A DNA stretch of 11,835 nucleotides from an uncultured Dialister sp. (GTDB taxonomy: Bacteria > Bacillota > Negativicutes > Veillonellales > Dialisteraceae). Every line of letters begins with the position of its first letter. Positions within the stretch are counted from its first letter, which is position 1. The stretch is taken from assembly GCF_900541605.1 (NCBI RefSeq), contig NZ_UQKJ01000060.1:1-11835 (forward strand), read 5' to 3'. Below are positions 1 through 6,272 of the stretch, piece after piece. The position numbers were made by a program, and so were the translations under genes. The notes below the pieces were generated by a model, which worked only from the letters and a program-made list of their open reading frames with translations, was not told the DNA's origin and did not search any database.

Positions 1-52
1 TGCATAAAAATCCAAGAATGAAATCTGACAACGATTTAATCAGTGCTTCCTT

Positions 53-98
53 AAAAAAGCCATGAATCTACTTTTGTATGCATAGATTCATGGCTTTC
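53..98 (-). terminator. Rho-independent terminator of the OsmC/nitroreductase operon
   Basis: A perfect 15-bp inverted repeat (56-70 with 83-97) has a 12-nt loop. Read on the minus strand it ends in a run of six T (complement of 53-58), so it terminates transcripts from the OsmC gene, whose stop is about 75 nt upstream. The plus-strand reading lacks a good T tract. Confidence 0.85.
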
Positions 99-172
99 AG
101 ATTGCCTGTATTGGACTCATGGGGATGTCCGTCGTTTCTTTTCAAACCGAAAAATGGTTTCCTGCAGTTTCT

Positions 173-568
173 TTACTTTACATCAAAAAGGAATTTATAA
201 TCCTTGACTACATCAGGATGGAGGCTGCGGCCGACAACGCACATGGTTTCCAGGATGTGGGGAATTTCTTTGCGGGTTTCCTCGCTGTATTCTTTGTGCA
301 GGTGGAACGTAAGGTGGATGGCTTTGACCTTATAATTTTCAAAATCCGCATCCTTGGACACGTCCACATAGGAACCGGAAAAATCCAGATGCTTCTGTTC
401 CAGCACCAAAGCCAGTACGGTTTCTGCGCAGTCTGCCAGCGCCAGAGCCAGCATATCCGATGGCAGAAGACGGGACGCATCATTTTCCGTGACCATGGTT
501 TGCCCGTTTCCTTCCAGACGGACCGATTGATTTTTATTCCCCAGATAAACAACTTTACAGTGCCTCAT
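173..568 (-). CDS. OsmC family protein (peroxide/thiol-stress type)
   Basis: 131 residues. OsmC-fold proteins reduce organic peroxides or handle small thiol compounds in the cytoplasm with two cysteines. Both are visible: C47 in the PSDMLALALADC helix and C110 in the MCVVGRSLHP segment, the usual OsmC spacing and context. The length is normal for the family. The start at 568 is chosen because an AAGGAGG site lies about 9 nt upstream; an in-frame ATG at 610 would overlap the preceding gene and lacks this site. The gene sits 31 nt downstream of the nitroreductase on the same strand and probably shares its transcript, ending at the hairpin at 53-98. The neighbourhood of a nitroreductase and a LysR regulator suggests a redox or thiol-stress role, which is inference. 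Substrate unknown. Confidence 0.8.
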   Translation of the reverse strand: MRHCKVVYLGNKNQSVRLEGNGQTMVTENDASRLLPSDMLALALADCAETVLALVLEQKHLDFSGSYVDVSKDADFENYKVKAIHLTFHLHKEYSEETRKEIPHILETMCVVGRSLHPDVVKDYKFLFDVK

Positions 569-599
569 AACAGATTCCTCCTTACTAATATCCGTACTT

Positions 600-1178
600 T
601 TATTCAACAACCAGGCATCTTCCCGGTCTTATCGGTTTGCGATGCGGCAATGTTCCGGCAAGGTGCCCCAGAATAACAAAGACCCGGCAGATATAGTTAA
701 CCGGCACTTTCCACCGGGTGAGCAGATCCTGTCCTTCTGCGGTAGAAAAGGTTTCTTCTCCCCGGGAAACGATGCAGGAAGACAGGCCGAGATCTGTCGC
801 CATGAGGAGCATATTTTCCGCAGCGCAAAAGGCATCGGCAATGCTGAAGGGAAAATCCTTTTCCCCGAAGATGGCGATGACCGCCGGTGCTCCATAAAAC
901 CCGTCTTTAATGGAACCGTCGTCAATCAGGCTGGGCTGCTCCCTCGATACGTGGCTGACGTTCACTTCGCCCCGGTGAAAAGGGCGATAATTCATCCTGC
1001 CAATACGGTGCGTGAGCTGCGCATCACGGATACCAACGAACATGTTCCGCTGGCTGCCGCCGGCATTGGGAGCGCAGGCCCCTGCTTCCAGAATCATATC
1101 CATTTCTTCCCGCGAAATCTGTTCAGACGTATATTTCCGTATAGACCGCTGGTCTTTCACTAATTTCAGAAAATCCAT
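600..1178 (-). CDS. Nitroreductase family FMN-dependent oxidoreductase
   Basis: 192 residues, the short single-domain form of the nitroreductase fold, expected to be a homodimeric flavoprotein using NAD(P)H. Visible marks are the N-terminal phosphate-binding pattern around R11, S12 and R14, the APNAGGSQ segment near residue 36, and GLSSCIVSRGEE near 131. The start at 1178 is set by an AGGAGGG site 5 nt upstream; an in-frame ATG at 1211 has no such site. It is clearly related to the nitroreductase at 4858-5421, for example in GAPAVIAIFGEKDFPFS against NAPMVVALFGPKNFYFS, so the two are paralogues flanking the peptide system. Its natural substrate cannot be told; the family also includes dehydrogenases that act on peptides or flavin fragments. 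Probably co-transcribed with the OsmC gene. Confidence 0.85.
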   Translation of the reverse strand: MDFLKLVKDQRSIRKYTSEQISREEMDMILEAGACAPNAGGSQRNMFVGIRDAQLTHRIGRMNYRPFHRGEVNVSHVSREQPSLIDDGSIKDGFYGAPAVIAIFGEKDFPFSIADAFCAAENMLLMATDLGLSSCIVSRGEETFSTAEGQDLLTRWKVPVNYICRVFVILGHLAGTLPHRKPIRPGRCLVVE

Positions 1179-1182
1179 AAAA

Positions 1183-1256
1183 CCCTCCTGACTGTAAACC
1201 ATATAAGCCATGAAAGCTTATATTCGTATAGTATCAGTCAGGAGGGTCTTTGTAAA
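1183..1256 (-). promoter_or_regulatory. Nitroreductase promoter and inverted repeat around its ribosome binding site
   Basis: On the minus strand, TTTACA (1256-1251) and TACTAT (1233-1228) are 17 bp apart, a plausible sigma-70 promoter with a start near 1221. A perfect 12-bp inverted repeat overlaps it: CCCTCCTGACTG (1246-1235, in the promoter spacer) and CAGTCAGGAGGG (1194-1183, containing the ribosome binding site). Inside lies a second 8-bp inverted repeat (1201-1208 with 1216-1223). In a readthrough transcript from the regulator gene, the outer arms would bury the ribosome binding site; as DNA they could be an operator. Confidence 0.55.
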
Positions 1257-1301
1257 ATATGACTATCGCATTATTAATACGCATTCCGCATTAATCAGTC
1301 A

Positions 1302-2210
1302 TCAGCTGCCATAATAGGTCCGAGCTTCACGGATGACCTGGCACGCCGGTGATTCCTTATCCCCCAGGGCCGCCTTCAGGCTGTAGATTCCCAATTGGGT
1401 CACCGGAGATTCGGGCCAGGAGAAAACTGCCAGTTCCTTGTGAGAAGGCAGCAGGTAATCCGGCAGGAGGACATATCCCACGCCGCACAGGGCCAGGGCA
1501 CAGGCTTCACTGGCGTTGGCACAGATGATATTATCCATTTCTTCATTAACCGGCAGGATGCGGTGGCCCCGGGAGAAGACATGCTTCAACAGGTACGGAG
1601 GAATGTCGAAAATCTGCCGGTACGGCAACAGTTCTTCAGAGGAAACGCTTTTATTGTGTTTTCTTTTTTTCTTTTGGGCCAGCGGATGATCCTTGCGGCA
1701 GACGCAGTGAAACCGTTCTTCGTGGAGCGGTGTAAAGACAACACTTTCGTGAGCAAATTTGGCGTCTTTAATGGTAAATACCAGGTCCAGTTTCCCGCTT
1801 ACGAGGCGCTGCAGGTTAGCATCGGTCTGGTCCAGCGTGAATTCTGCGGCCAGTTTCCCGTTTTTTTCCAGTACCGGCCGCAAAAACCTGGTCAAAAGGG
1901 GCATGGCCTGGGTATCCATATAACCGATACGCAGTACGTGATGAAAGTCATTCCGAAAATGGGAAATCCATTCCCTGCTGTGATAATAAGAGGCAAGCAT
2001 GGACTGCGCTTCCGGCAGGAACTGGGCCCCTACCTGGGTCAGCGAAACGGTGCGGGTGGTCCTGTGAAAGAGCTGGGTTCCCAGCTCCTGCTCCAAGGAC
2101 TGGATCTGCCGGGACACGGCGGGCTGGGTCATATTCAGCTCCTCCGCAGCCCGCATATAATTCAGCGTATTGGCCAGGGTGGTGAAGCATTCCAATTGGG
2201 TCGTGTTCAT
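1302..2210 (-). CDS. LysR-type transcriptional regulator
   Basis: 302 residues, normal for LysR regulators. The N-terminus (MNTTQLECFTTLANTLNYMR, then AAEELNMTQPAVSRQIQSLE) is the winged helix-turn-helix; the remainder is the two-lobed effector-binding domain, including the GVGYVLLPDYLLP segment typical of the C-terminal lobe. The start at 2210 is supported by GGAGG 7 nt upstream; an in-frame start 6 codons earlier has none. It is transcribed away from the secreted protein gene at 2374 and upstream of the nitroreductase/OsmC pair, the usual arrangement for a LysR regulator with adjacent targets. A 20-bp box in its divergent promoter region recurs before the peptide operon, so it may control both. 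The effector is unknown. Several Cys occur in the effector domain, but they do not match the OxyR pair by eye. Confidence 0.92.
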   Translation of the reverse strand: MNTTQLECFTTLANTLNYMRAAEELNMTQPAVSRQIQSLEQELGTQLFHRTTRTVSLTQVGAQFLPEAQSMLASYYHSREWISHFRNDFHHVLRIGYMDTQAMPLLTRFLRPVLEKNGKLAAEFTLDQTDANLQRLVSGKLDLVFTIKDAKFAHESVVFTPLHEERFHCVCRKDHPLAQKKKRKHNKSVSSEELLPYRQIFDIPPYLLKHVFSRGHRILPVNEEMDNIICANASEACALALCGVGYVLLPDYLLPSHKELAVFSWPESPVTQLGIYSLKAALGDKESPACQVIREARTYYGS

Positions 2211-2250
2211 CAGGATTCCTCCTTCCAAAATTAATACGGTTTATTCATTA

Positions 2251-2259
2251 ATTATACCA
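2251..2259 (-). promoter_or_regulatory. Extended -10 promoter of the LysR gene
   Basis: Read on the minus strand this is TGGTATAAT, a perfect -10 with the TGn extension, about 40 bp before the regulator's start. The -35 region is weak, as is common with an extended -10. The hexamer overlaps the shared box at 2254-2273, so a protein bound there could repress the regulator while acting on the divergent gene. Confidence 0.6.
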
Positions 2260-2297
2260 TATATTCATTTCACGGGATTCACTATCCATGCTATGCT
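2254..2297 (+). promoter_or_regulatory. Promoter of the secreted protein gene with shared 20-bp box
   Basis: ATACCATATATTCATTTCAC (2254-2273) runs into a -35 hexamer TTCACG (2269-2274), followed after 17 bp by a -10 TATGCT (2292-2297). The same box, 18 of 20 identical, precedes the ACGX operon at 3355-3374 in the same position relative to its promoter. A second similar block, GGTTTATTCATTAATT (2238-2253), lies directly upstream. Binding by the divergent LysR regulator is an inference. Confidence 0.6.
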
Positions 2298-2373
2298 GAC
2301 AGCGTAACAGGGAAATGCCTATCCCCCTGCTTGAAGTAAAGAGAAAGTTGACTAACGTGAAAGGAAGAGTGGT

Positions 2374-3309
2374 ATGATGAAACATTCCTATTTGAAAAAA
2401 GGGGTGCTGGTCCTTATGGTTTCGCTGTCAGTTCTTGGCCTGCAGGCTCCATCTGGCGTAACGGCAGCGGATATGGCGGCTTCCCCGTCGTCCGCAGCAG
2501 CTTCCCAGGTATCCCGTCCGGCTGTCAAAAATCTGAAGCTCGGATCCGTGGCGGTCTATGATTTCGGCCGTATCAAAATTCATGCTTACCAGAGCAAGGA
2601 CCCACTGGGTGATGAGACTTACGTGTTTGAAACTGATAAAAACCTGGTGCTGCTGGAATCCACTGCCTTTAAAGCCAATAACAGGGAATGGGCCGAATAC
2701 ATTCAATCTCTGAAGAAACCCATAGCCGGTGAATTGATGGCCTACCACCCCAATGGGGCTGGTACTTACGGTGCCAAAGTGTATGCTACGGAGACCGCCC
2801 TGAAGAACTGGCAGAAAGGCGGCAGCATTTACAACCTCACCGCAAGTTTCGATAAAGGTTTCGGCCCAGCGGTAGCAGATCAATTACCGGCCGGGGCAAA
2901 GATTCTGAAAGAAGGACAGTATGTCGATATAGGCGGCATCCTTTTCCATATCCTGCCTGCCGGTGATGCAGCCTACAGCATCGAGCTTCCCCAGATCAAT
3001 GTGGTCTATCGCCACATGATGGGTTCCCATACCCATAATATCCTCACCAGCACAGCACACATGGACGCAGAAATTGCCTCCATGCAGCAGTACCGGAAAG
3101 CGGGATATGCGCTGGTGCTCACCGGCCACAACGTACCGGAAGGACAGGAGGCAGTCGCTGAAAAGCTGGCCTACCTCAAGGCCATGAAGCGGCTTGCTTC
3201 TGAAAACAGGAATAAAGCAGATTTCGTAAAGGCCGCCAGAAAAGCATTCCCCAATTACCAGGGCGACAACTACCTGATGATGACCGCCGATTTCCTCTAC
3301 AAAGAATAA
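2374..3309 (+). CDS. Secreted metallo-beta-lactamase-fold protein with degenerate metal site
   Basis: 311 residues. An N-terminal signal peptide is visible: Lys-rich start, hydrophobic stretch at about 10-24, likely cleavage after VTA near residue 31. A low-complexity Ala/Ser linker follows to about residue 50. The mature part has the layout of metallo-beta-lactamase-fold hydrolases: beta strands with LVLLES near 91, a helix before YHPNG near 124, PAGDAAYSIELPQINVVY near 195, and LTGHNVPEGQEAV near 249 before a C-terminal helix. The usual HxHxDH zinc motif is reduced to H125 with no partners, and the Asp expected after VVY is replaced; H252 remains. It may bind ligand without hydrolysis or use an altered metal site. 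An AAGGAAG site precedes two adjacent ATG codons; the first is taken. It is divergent from the LysR gene. The fold call is by pattern only; specific function unknown. Confidence 0.6.
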   Translation: MMKHSYLKKGVLVLMVSLSVLGLQAPSGVTAADMAASPSSAAASQVSRPAVKNLKLGSVAVYDFGRIKIHAYQSKDPLGDETYVFETDKNLVLLESTAFKANNREWAEYIQSLKKPIAGELMAYHPNGAGTYGAKVYATETALKNWQKGGSIYNLTASFDKGFGPAVADQLPAGAKILKEGQYVDIGGILFHILPAGDAAYSIELPQINVVYRHMMGSHTHNILTSTAHMDAEIASMQQYRKAGYALVLTGHNVPEGQEAVAEKLAYLKAMKRLASENRNKADFVKAARKAFPNYQGDNYLMMTADFLYKE

Positions 3310-3321
3310 GCTGTCCCCTAT

Positions 3322-3404
3322 GGTCTATTGATTAATTCGATTTCTTTATAAATGATACCATTTATTTATTTCACAACCCTATAGGCCACGGGTATAGTAG
3401 GGTT
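3322..3404 (+). promoter_or_regulatory. Promoter of the ACGX operon with shared 20-bp box
   Basis: ATACCATTTATTTATTTCAC (3355-3374) overlaps a -35 TTCACA (3370-3375); after exactly 17 bp comes a -10 TATAGT (3393-3398). This copies the layout at 2254-2297. GGTCTATTGATTAATT (3322-3337) matches 14 of 16 bases of the block at 2238-2253, but here sits 17 bp further from the box. A 7-bp inverted repeat, AACCCTA/TAGGGTT (3375-3381 and 3398-3404), flanks the -10 and could be a second operator. Confidence 0.65.
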
Positions 3405-3451
3405 GTACCCGATAGATGTTGCAGAAGACAGCTGCAGAAAGGATGATTATT

Positions 3452-3760
3452 ATGGCATTAAAGAACTTATTTGGATGGAGCAAAATGATGGATGAAAAGG
3501 CAGCATTTGACGGTGGCAGCGCCTGTGGTGCTGCAAAGCCCGAGGAAAAGCCGAGCTCTGCCTGCGGCGCAGCAAAGCCGGAAGAAAAGCCGGCTTCTGC
3601 CTGCGGAAGCGCCTGTGGTGCTGCAAAGCCTGAAAAAGAACCGAGCTCTGCCTGCAGCGCAGCAAAACCAGAAGAAAAACCGGCTTCCGCCTGCGGAAGT
3701 GCCTGTGGTGCTGCAAAACCTGACGAAAAGCCCGGTTCCGCCTGCGGCGCATCGAAATAA
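3452..3760 (+). CDS. ACGX-repeat peptide, presumed radical SAM substrate
   Basis: 102 residues. A leader-like N-terminus of about 22 residues (MALKNLFGWSKMMDEKAAFD then GG) is followed by a repeat region made only of SACG units joined by AAKPEEKP-type linkers. There are eight Cys: seven in ACG and one in ACS (fifth unit). The repeat is organised in 30-residue blocks. This matches the ACGX-repeat peptides described as partners of a dedicated radical SAM/SPASM enzyme, which is the next gene, 36 nt downstream. The start at 3452 follows an AAAGGA site; an in-frame ATG at 3416 would overlap the predicted transcript start region and has no ribosome binding site. The product is probably a ribosomally made, post-translationally modified peptide; the mature structure and role are not known to me. 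No protease or exporter is encoded next to it, so it may remain in the cell. Confidence 0.88.
   Translation: MALKNLFGWSKMMDEKAAFDGGSACGAAKPEEKPSSACGAAKPEEKPASACGSACGAAKPEKEPSSACSAAKPEEKPASACGSACGAAKPDEKPGSACGASK
3518..3757 (+). repeat. 90-nt in-frame tandem repeat in the ACGX peptide gene
   Basis: Two complete 90-nt units (3518-3607 and 3608-3697) and a partial 60-nt third unit (3698-3757) encode two 13-residue SACG modules plus an extra SACG each. Units are near-identical at DNA level with a few substitutions, for example Glu/Lys exchanges and the single ACS. Unit number is probably variable between strains. Confidence 0.9.
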
Positions 3761-3796
3761 TCGATAAGTAGTATAAGGAAACAGGAGGAAGGATTC

Positions 3797-4855
3797 ATGA
3801 GTCAGTATTTCGCCTTTCAGTGGCATATCACAGAAGCCTGTGACCAGCGCTGCAAGCATTGCTATATTTTTGCAGAAAATGCCTGCAAGAAACTGGACAG
3901 CATGTCCTGGGAAGGAATGCAGCAGGTGGTAGATAATGTGGAAGAATTCTGCAGGACCTTCAGAAGGCTCCCCTATTTCTATATTACCGGCGGTGACCCG
4001 ATCCTCCACCCTGATTTCTGGAAATTGATGGAACTTTTGAAGGAACGGCATATTCCCTTCACCATTCTCGGCAACCCCTTTCATCTGACAGATGAAAACC
4101 TGAAGCGGCTGAAGGACTGCGGCTGCGATAAGTACCAGCTCTCCATTGATGGCAGGCGAAAGACCCACGACTGGTTCCGTAAGCCCGGCTCTTTTGTGGA
4201 AACCCTGGAAAAAATCGGGATGATCCGAAAGGCTGGCATTACGGCGGTGGTCATGACAACGGTGTCCTCGGTCAATTACCGGGAACTGCCGGAAATTATT
4301 GATACGGTGGTCAGGTACCGGGCCGATGTTTTCGCCTTTGCCCGGTACGTTCCCACCAGCAATAAAAAGAGCACCGGCATCAGCCCGGCAGAATACCGGA
4401 AACTCCTGGCCATCTGCGATGCGAAATATAAAAAATACGAGCAGGACCCGGACTGCGTGACCTATTTCAACCGGAAAGACCATCTCTGGACATTGTATCA
4501 GTATGAAACCGGGGAGTTCCGGATTCCGGCAAATGTAAAAAAAGGCATGATCTACGGCGGTTGCAACTGCGGCAACTGCCACATCACAATCCTGCCCACC
4601 GGCGACGTCTATGCCTGCCGGCGAGTGGCGGAAAGCAAAGTGGGAAATGTCTTTACAGACCGTTTAAAAGATCTCTGGCTGAAGCCCATGGAAGCCTATC
4701 GGGAGTATAACCGTTTCAGCAAGTGCAAGAGATGCAAACTGCTGGCCTGGTGCAGGGGCTGTCCGGCCGTTGCCAAAGGGACCTATGGTGATTTTTATGC
4801 CGAAGACCCCCAGTGCTGGGCTGATGTGGACGGTGCTATGAAAGCGGAGGAATAA
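3797..4855 (+). CDS. Radical SAM/SPASM domain protein, ACGX system
   Basis: 352 residues. The radical SAM core carries the CX3CX2C motif (C15, C19, C22) for the [4Fe-4S] cluster that cleaves S-adenosylmethionine, and the SAM-contacting GGDP motif near residue 65. A C-terminal SPASM domain has nine Cys (256, 258, 261, 274, 310, 313, 319, 322, 340), enough for auxiliary Fe-S clusters. This design is typical of maturases that modify Cys-rich peptides, for example by thioether or other carbon-centred crosslinks. The adjacent upstream ACGX peptide is the obvious substrate. An AGGAGGAAGG site precedes the start. The stop lies 2 nt before the next start, so the nitroreductase is probably translationally coupled. 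Chemistry on the peptide is inferred, not seen. No RRE-like peptide-binding domain is obvious at the N-terminus. Confidence 0.93.
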   Translation: MSQYFAFQWHITEACDQRCKHCYIFAENACKKLDSMSWEGMQQVVDNVEEFCRTFRRLPYFYITGGDPILHPDFWKLMELLKERHIPFTILGNPFHLTDENLKRLKDCGCDKYQLSIDGRRKTHDWFRKPGSFVETLEKIGMIRKAGITAVVMTTVSSVNYRELPEIIDTVVRYRADVFAFARYVPTSNKKSTGISPAEYRKLLAICDAKYKKYEQDPDCVTYFNRKDHLWTLYQYETGEFRIPANVKKGMIYGGCNCGNCHITILPTGDVYACRRVAESKVGNVFTDRLKDLWLKPMEAYREYNRFSKCKRCKLLAWCRGCPAVAKGTYGDFYAEDPQCWADVDGAMKAEE

Positions 4856-4857
4856 TC

Positions 4858-5421
4858 ATGGAACTCATGGAAGCGATGAAAGGAAGACGGTCGGTCCGGA
4901 ATTTTCAGGACCGGATGGTCCCTGAGACACAGGTCCGGGACATTTTGAAAGTCATGGACTTCAGTCCTAATGCAGGAAACCGGAACTCCATCCGCACCGT
5001 AGTCTTGACAAACAGGGATGGAATCGAATATATCGGAAAAGCACACACCACCATAATCCGGAATTTCAACAGGGGCATCGTCTCCCTGCCTACAGAGGAA
5101 GCCATTGAGAAGTCCCCCAGCGCTTTCCACAATGCGCCTATGGTGGTGGCTCTTTTCGGACCGAAAAATTTCTACTTTTCTCCGGCCGATGCCTATATTC
5201 TTGCCCAGAACATGGCACTGGCCGCCTATGAGCAGGGAGTATCCACCTGTATTGTCGGTGAAGTCCTGAATTCTCTGGGAACAGAGAAAGGCCAGGCCCT
5301 GCAGGCAGCATTCGGAATCCCCGAGAATTTTGCTCCCCAGGCCTATGTCACCATGGGATACTGCAAAGGCCCATACCCGAAGCGGCCGTCCCGCCATTAT
5401 GCCGATGTCATTTACCGCTGA
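4858..5421 (+). CDS. Nitroreductase family protein of the ACGX operon
   Basis: 187 residues, single-domain nitroreductase fold expected to bind FMN. R10, R11, S12 and R14 form the N-terminal phosphate-binding pattern; SPNAGNRNS at about 36 and GVSTCIVGE near 127 are the other flavin-contacting regions. It starts 2 nt after the radical SAM stop, with its GGAGG inside the end of that gene, so it is almost certainly co-translated. Some nitroreductase-fold enzymes act as dehydrogenases in peptide natural product pathways, which would fit a second modification of the ACGX peptide; an alternative is a general redox role shared with its paralogue at 600-1178. Terminated by the hairpin at 5487-5532. 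Confidence 0.87.
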   Translation: MELMEAMKGRRSVRNFQDRMVPETQVRDILKVMDFSPNAGNRNSIRTVVLTNRDGIEYIGKAHTTIIRNFNRGIVSLPTEEAIEKSPSAFHNAPMVVALFGPKNFYFSPADAYILAQNMALAAYEQGVSTCIVGEVLNSLGTEKGQALQAAFGIPENFAPQAYVTMGYCKGPYPKRPSRHYADVIYR

Positions 5422-5486
5422 GCCTTCTGTTTGCAAAATGCATGGTTTTCTAAAGATCCAGTGATTGAAAGAGGAATAGGACAGTC

Positions 5487-5532
5487 AAAGAAAGAACTGC
5501 TGCATACCGGTATATGCAACAGTTTTTTCTTT
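5487..5532 (+). terminator. Terminator of the ACGX operon
   Basis: A 20-bp near-perfect inverted repeat (5487-5506 with 5513-5532) has a 6-nt loop, one G-U pair and one mismatch. The right arm contains six T in a row. It lies 65 nt after the nitroreductase stop. Confidence 0.8.
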
Positions 5533-5565
5533 GGGAATTCTCTCAATGAAAGGCAGCACATTTTC

Positions 5566-5574
5566 TGCTACAAT
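5566..5574 (+). promoter_or_regulatory. Extended -10 element before the tyrosine phosphatase gene
   Basis: TGCTACAAT has the TGn extension and a one-mismatch -10, about 52 bp before the GTG start. No clear -35 hexamer is seen. Confidence 0.4.
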
Positions 5575-5625
5575 GAAAGAATATTACACACATAATCATT
5601 TCACTGCAGAAGGAGAAAAGGAAAC

Positions 5626-6087
5626 GTGATAAACATACTTTTTGTCTGCCACGGCAACATCTGCCGTTCTCCCATGGCGGAAATGGTGCTGAAAGACATG
5701 GTACGAAAGGCAGGCCTTGCCGGCCGCTTCTCCATTGCCTCCCGGGCCGCCACCACCGAAGAAATTGGGCATGACATCTATCCTCCCGCCCGGAGGACCC
5801 TGGACGTGCACCACATTCCGCACCCCAAAAGAAAAGCCTCCCTCATTACGGAGGAAGACTATGAAAATTCGGACTATATCATCGCCATGGACCAGGAAAA
5901 TCTCCATGACCTTGCCTATCTGACCCATCATGATCCGGACCATAAAATATTCCTCCTCCTCTCCTGGGCCGGAGAGAACAGAGACGTGGCGGACCCCTGG
6001 TTCACCAATGACTACGAGAAAACCTACGACGATGTGGTGAAAGGATGTAAAGGAATATTAAGAAAGCTGGAATTCCTGGTGAAATAA
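5626..6087 (+). CDS. Low-molecular-weight protein-tyrosine phosphatase
   Basis: 153 residues, the normal size. The P-loop CHGNICRSPMAE starts at residue 8, with catalytic C8 and R14, and the general acid D123 lies in VADPWF, so all catalytic residues are present. Family members dephosphorylate tyrosine residues in the cytoplasm, in bacteria often those of BY-kinases tied to polysaccharide export, although no such kinase is in the window. The start is a GTG at 5626 after an AGAAGGAGAAAAGG region; no nearby ATG fits the family N-terminus. It stands alone on the plus strand. A related but catalytically dead copy is at 10626-11081. Confidence 0.93.
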   Translation: MINILFVCHGNICRSPMAEMVLKDMVRKAGLAGRFSIASRAATTEEIGHDIYPPARRTLDVHHIPHPKRKASLITEEDYENSDYIIAMDQENLHDLAYLTHHDPDHKIFLLLSWAGENRDVADPWFTNDYEKTYDDVVKGCKGILRKLEFLVK

Positions 6088-6232
6088 ACCTTCGTACAGG
6101 GCTATAACTTCGTCAGGACTGTGTCCTTCGGACAGGGCTTTGGCCTTGAAGCAGGCACTGGTGAAGAAGCAGCCTCGCTCGCAGGCAGTTTTCCTTTCCC
6201 CACTCATTCGTCCTGTCTGCTTATGGATATAT
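6088..6232. other. Non-coding stretch with a 15-bp direct repeat
   Basis: CCTTCGTACAGGGCT (6089-6103) and CCTTCGGACAGGGCT (6125-6139) match at 14 of 15 bases with a 36-bp period. A small TGTCC/GGACA hairpin overlaps the second copy. A 70-codon minus-strand reading frame crosses this stretch, but it overlaps the phosphatase 3' end and the terminator and is not supported. No gene is called. Confidence 0.45.
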
Positions 6233-6266
6233 AAAAAAGGCGGCGCCATATCATTTGTGCGCCGCC
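6233..6266 (-). terminator. Terminator of the minus-strand membrane protein gene
   Basis: GGCGGCGC (6239-6246) pairs with GCGCCGCC (6259-6266) around a 12-nt loop. On the minus strand the stem is followed by six T (complement of 6233-6238), giving a classic terminator about 70 nt after the stop of the membrane protein gene. A very similar GCGGCGC/GCGCCGC hairpin lies within the element at 10304-10506. Confidence 0.8.
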
Positions 6267-6272
6267 ACATTC

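Noticed and set aside
3518..3757. Possible CRISPR-like or satellite array
   Set aside because: The units are in frame, contiguous without spacers, and encode the regular SACG/AAKPEEKP pattern of a known peptide family.
3467..4582. A 371-codon minus-strand frame opposite the ACGX peptide and radical SAM genes
   Set aside because: It is the complement of well-supported genes; its Phe/Arg/Ala-rich repeats are only the mirror of the ACGX repeats.
6058..6270. A 70-codon minus-strand frame with several Cys
   Set aside because: It overlaps the phosphatase 3' end, a direct repeat and the terminator hairpin, and has no convincing ribosome binding site.
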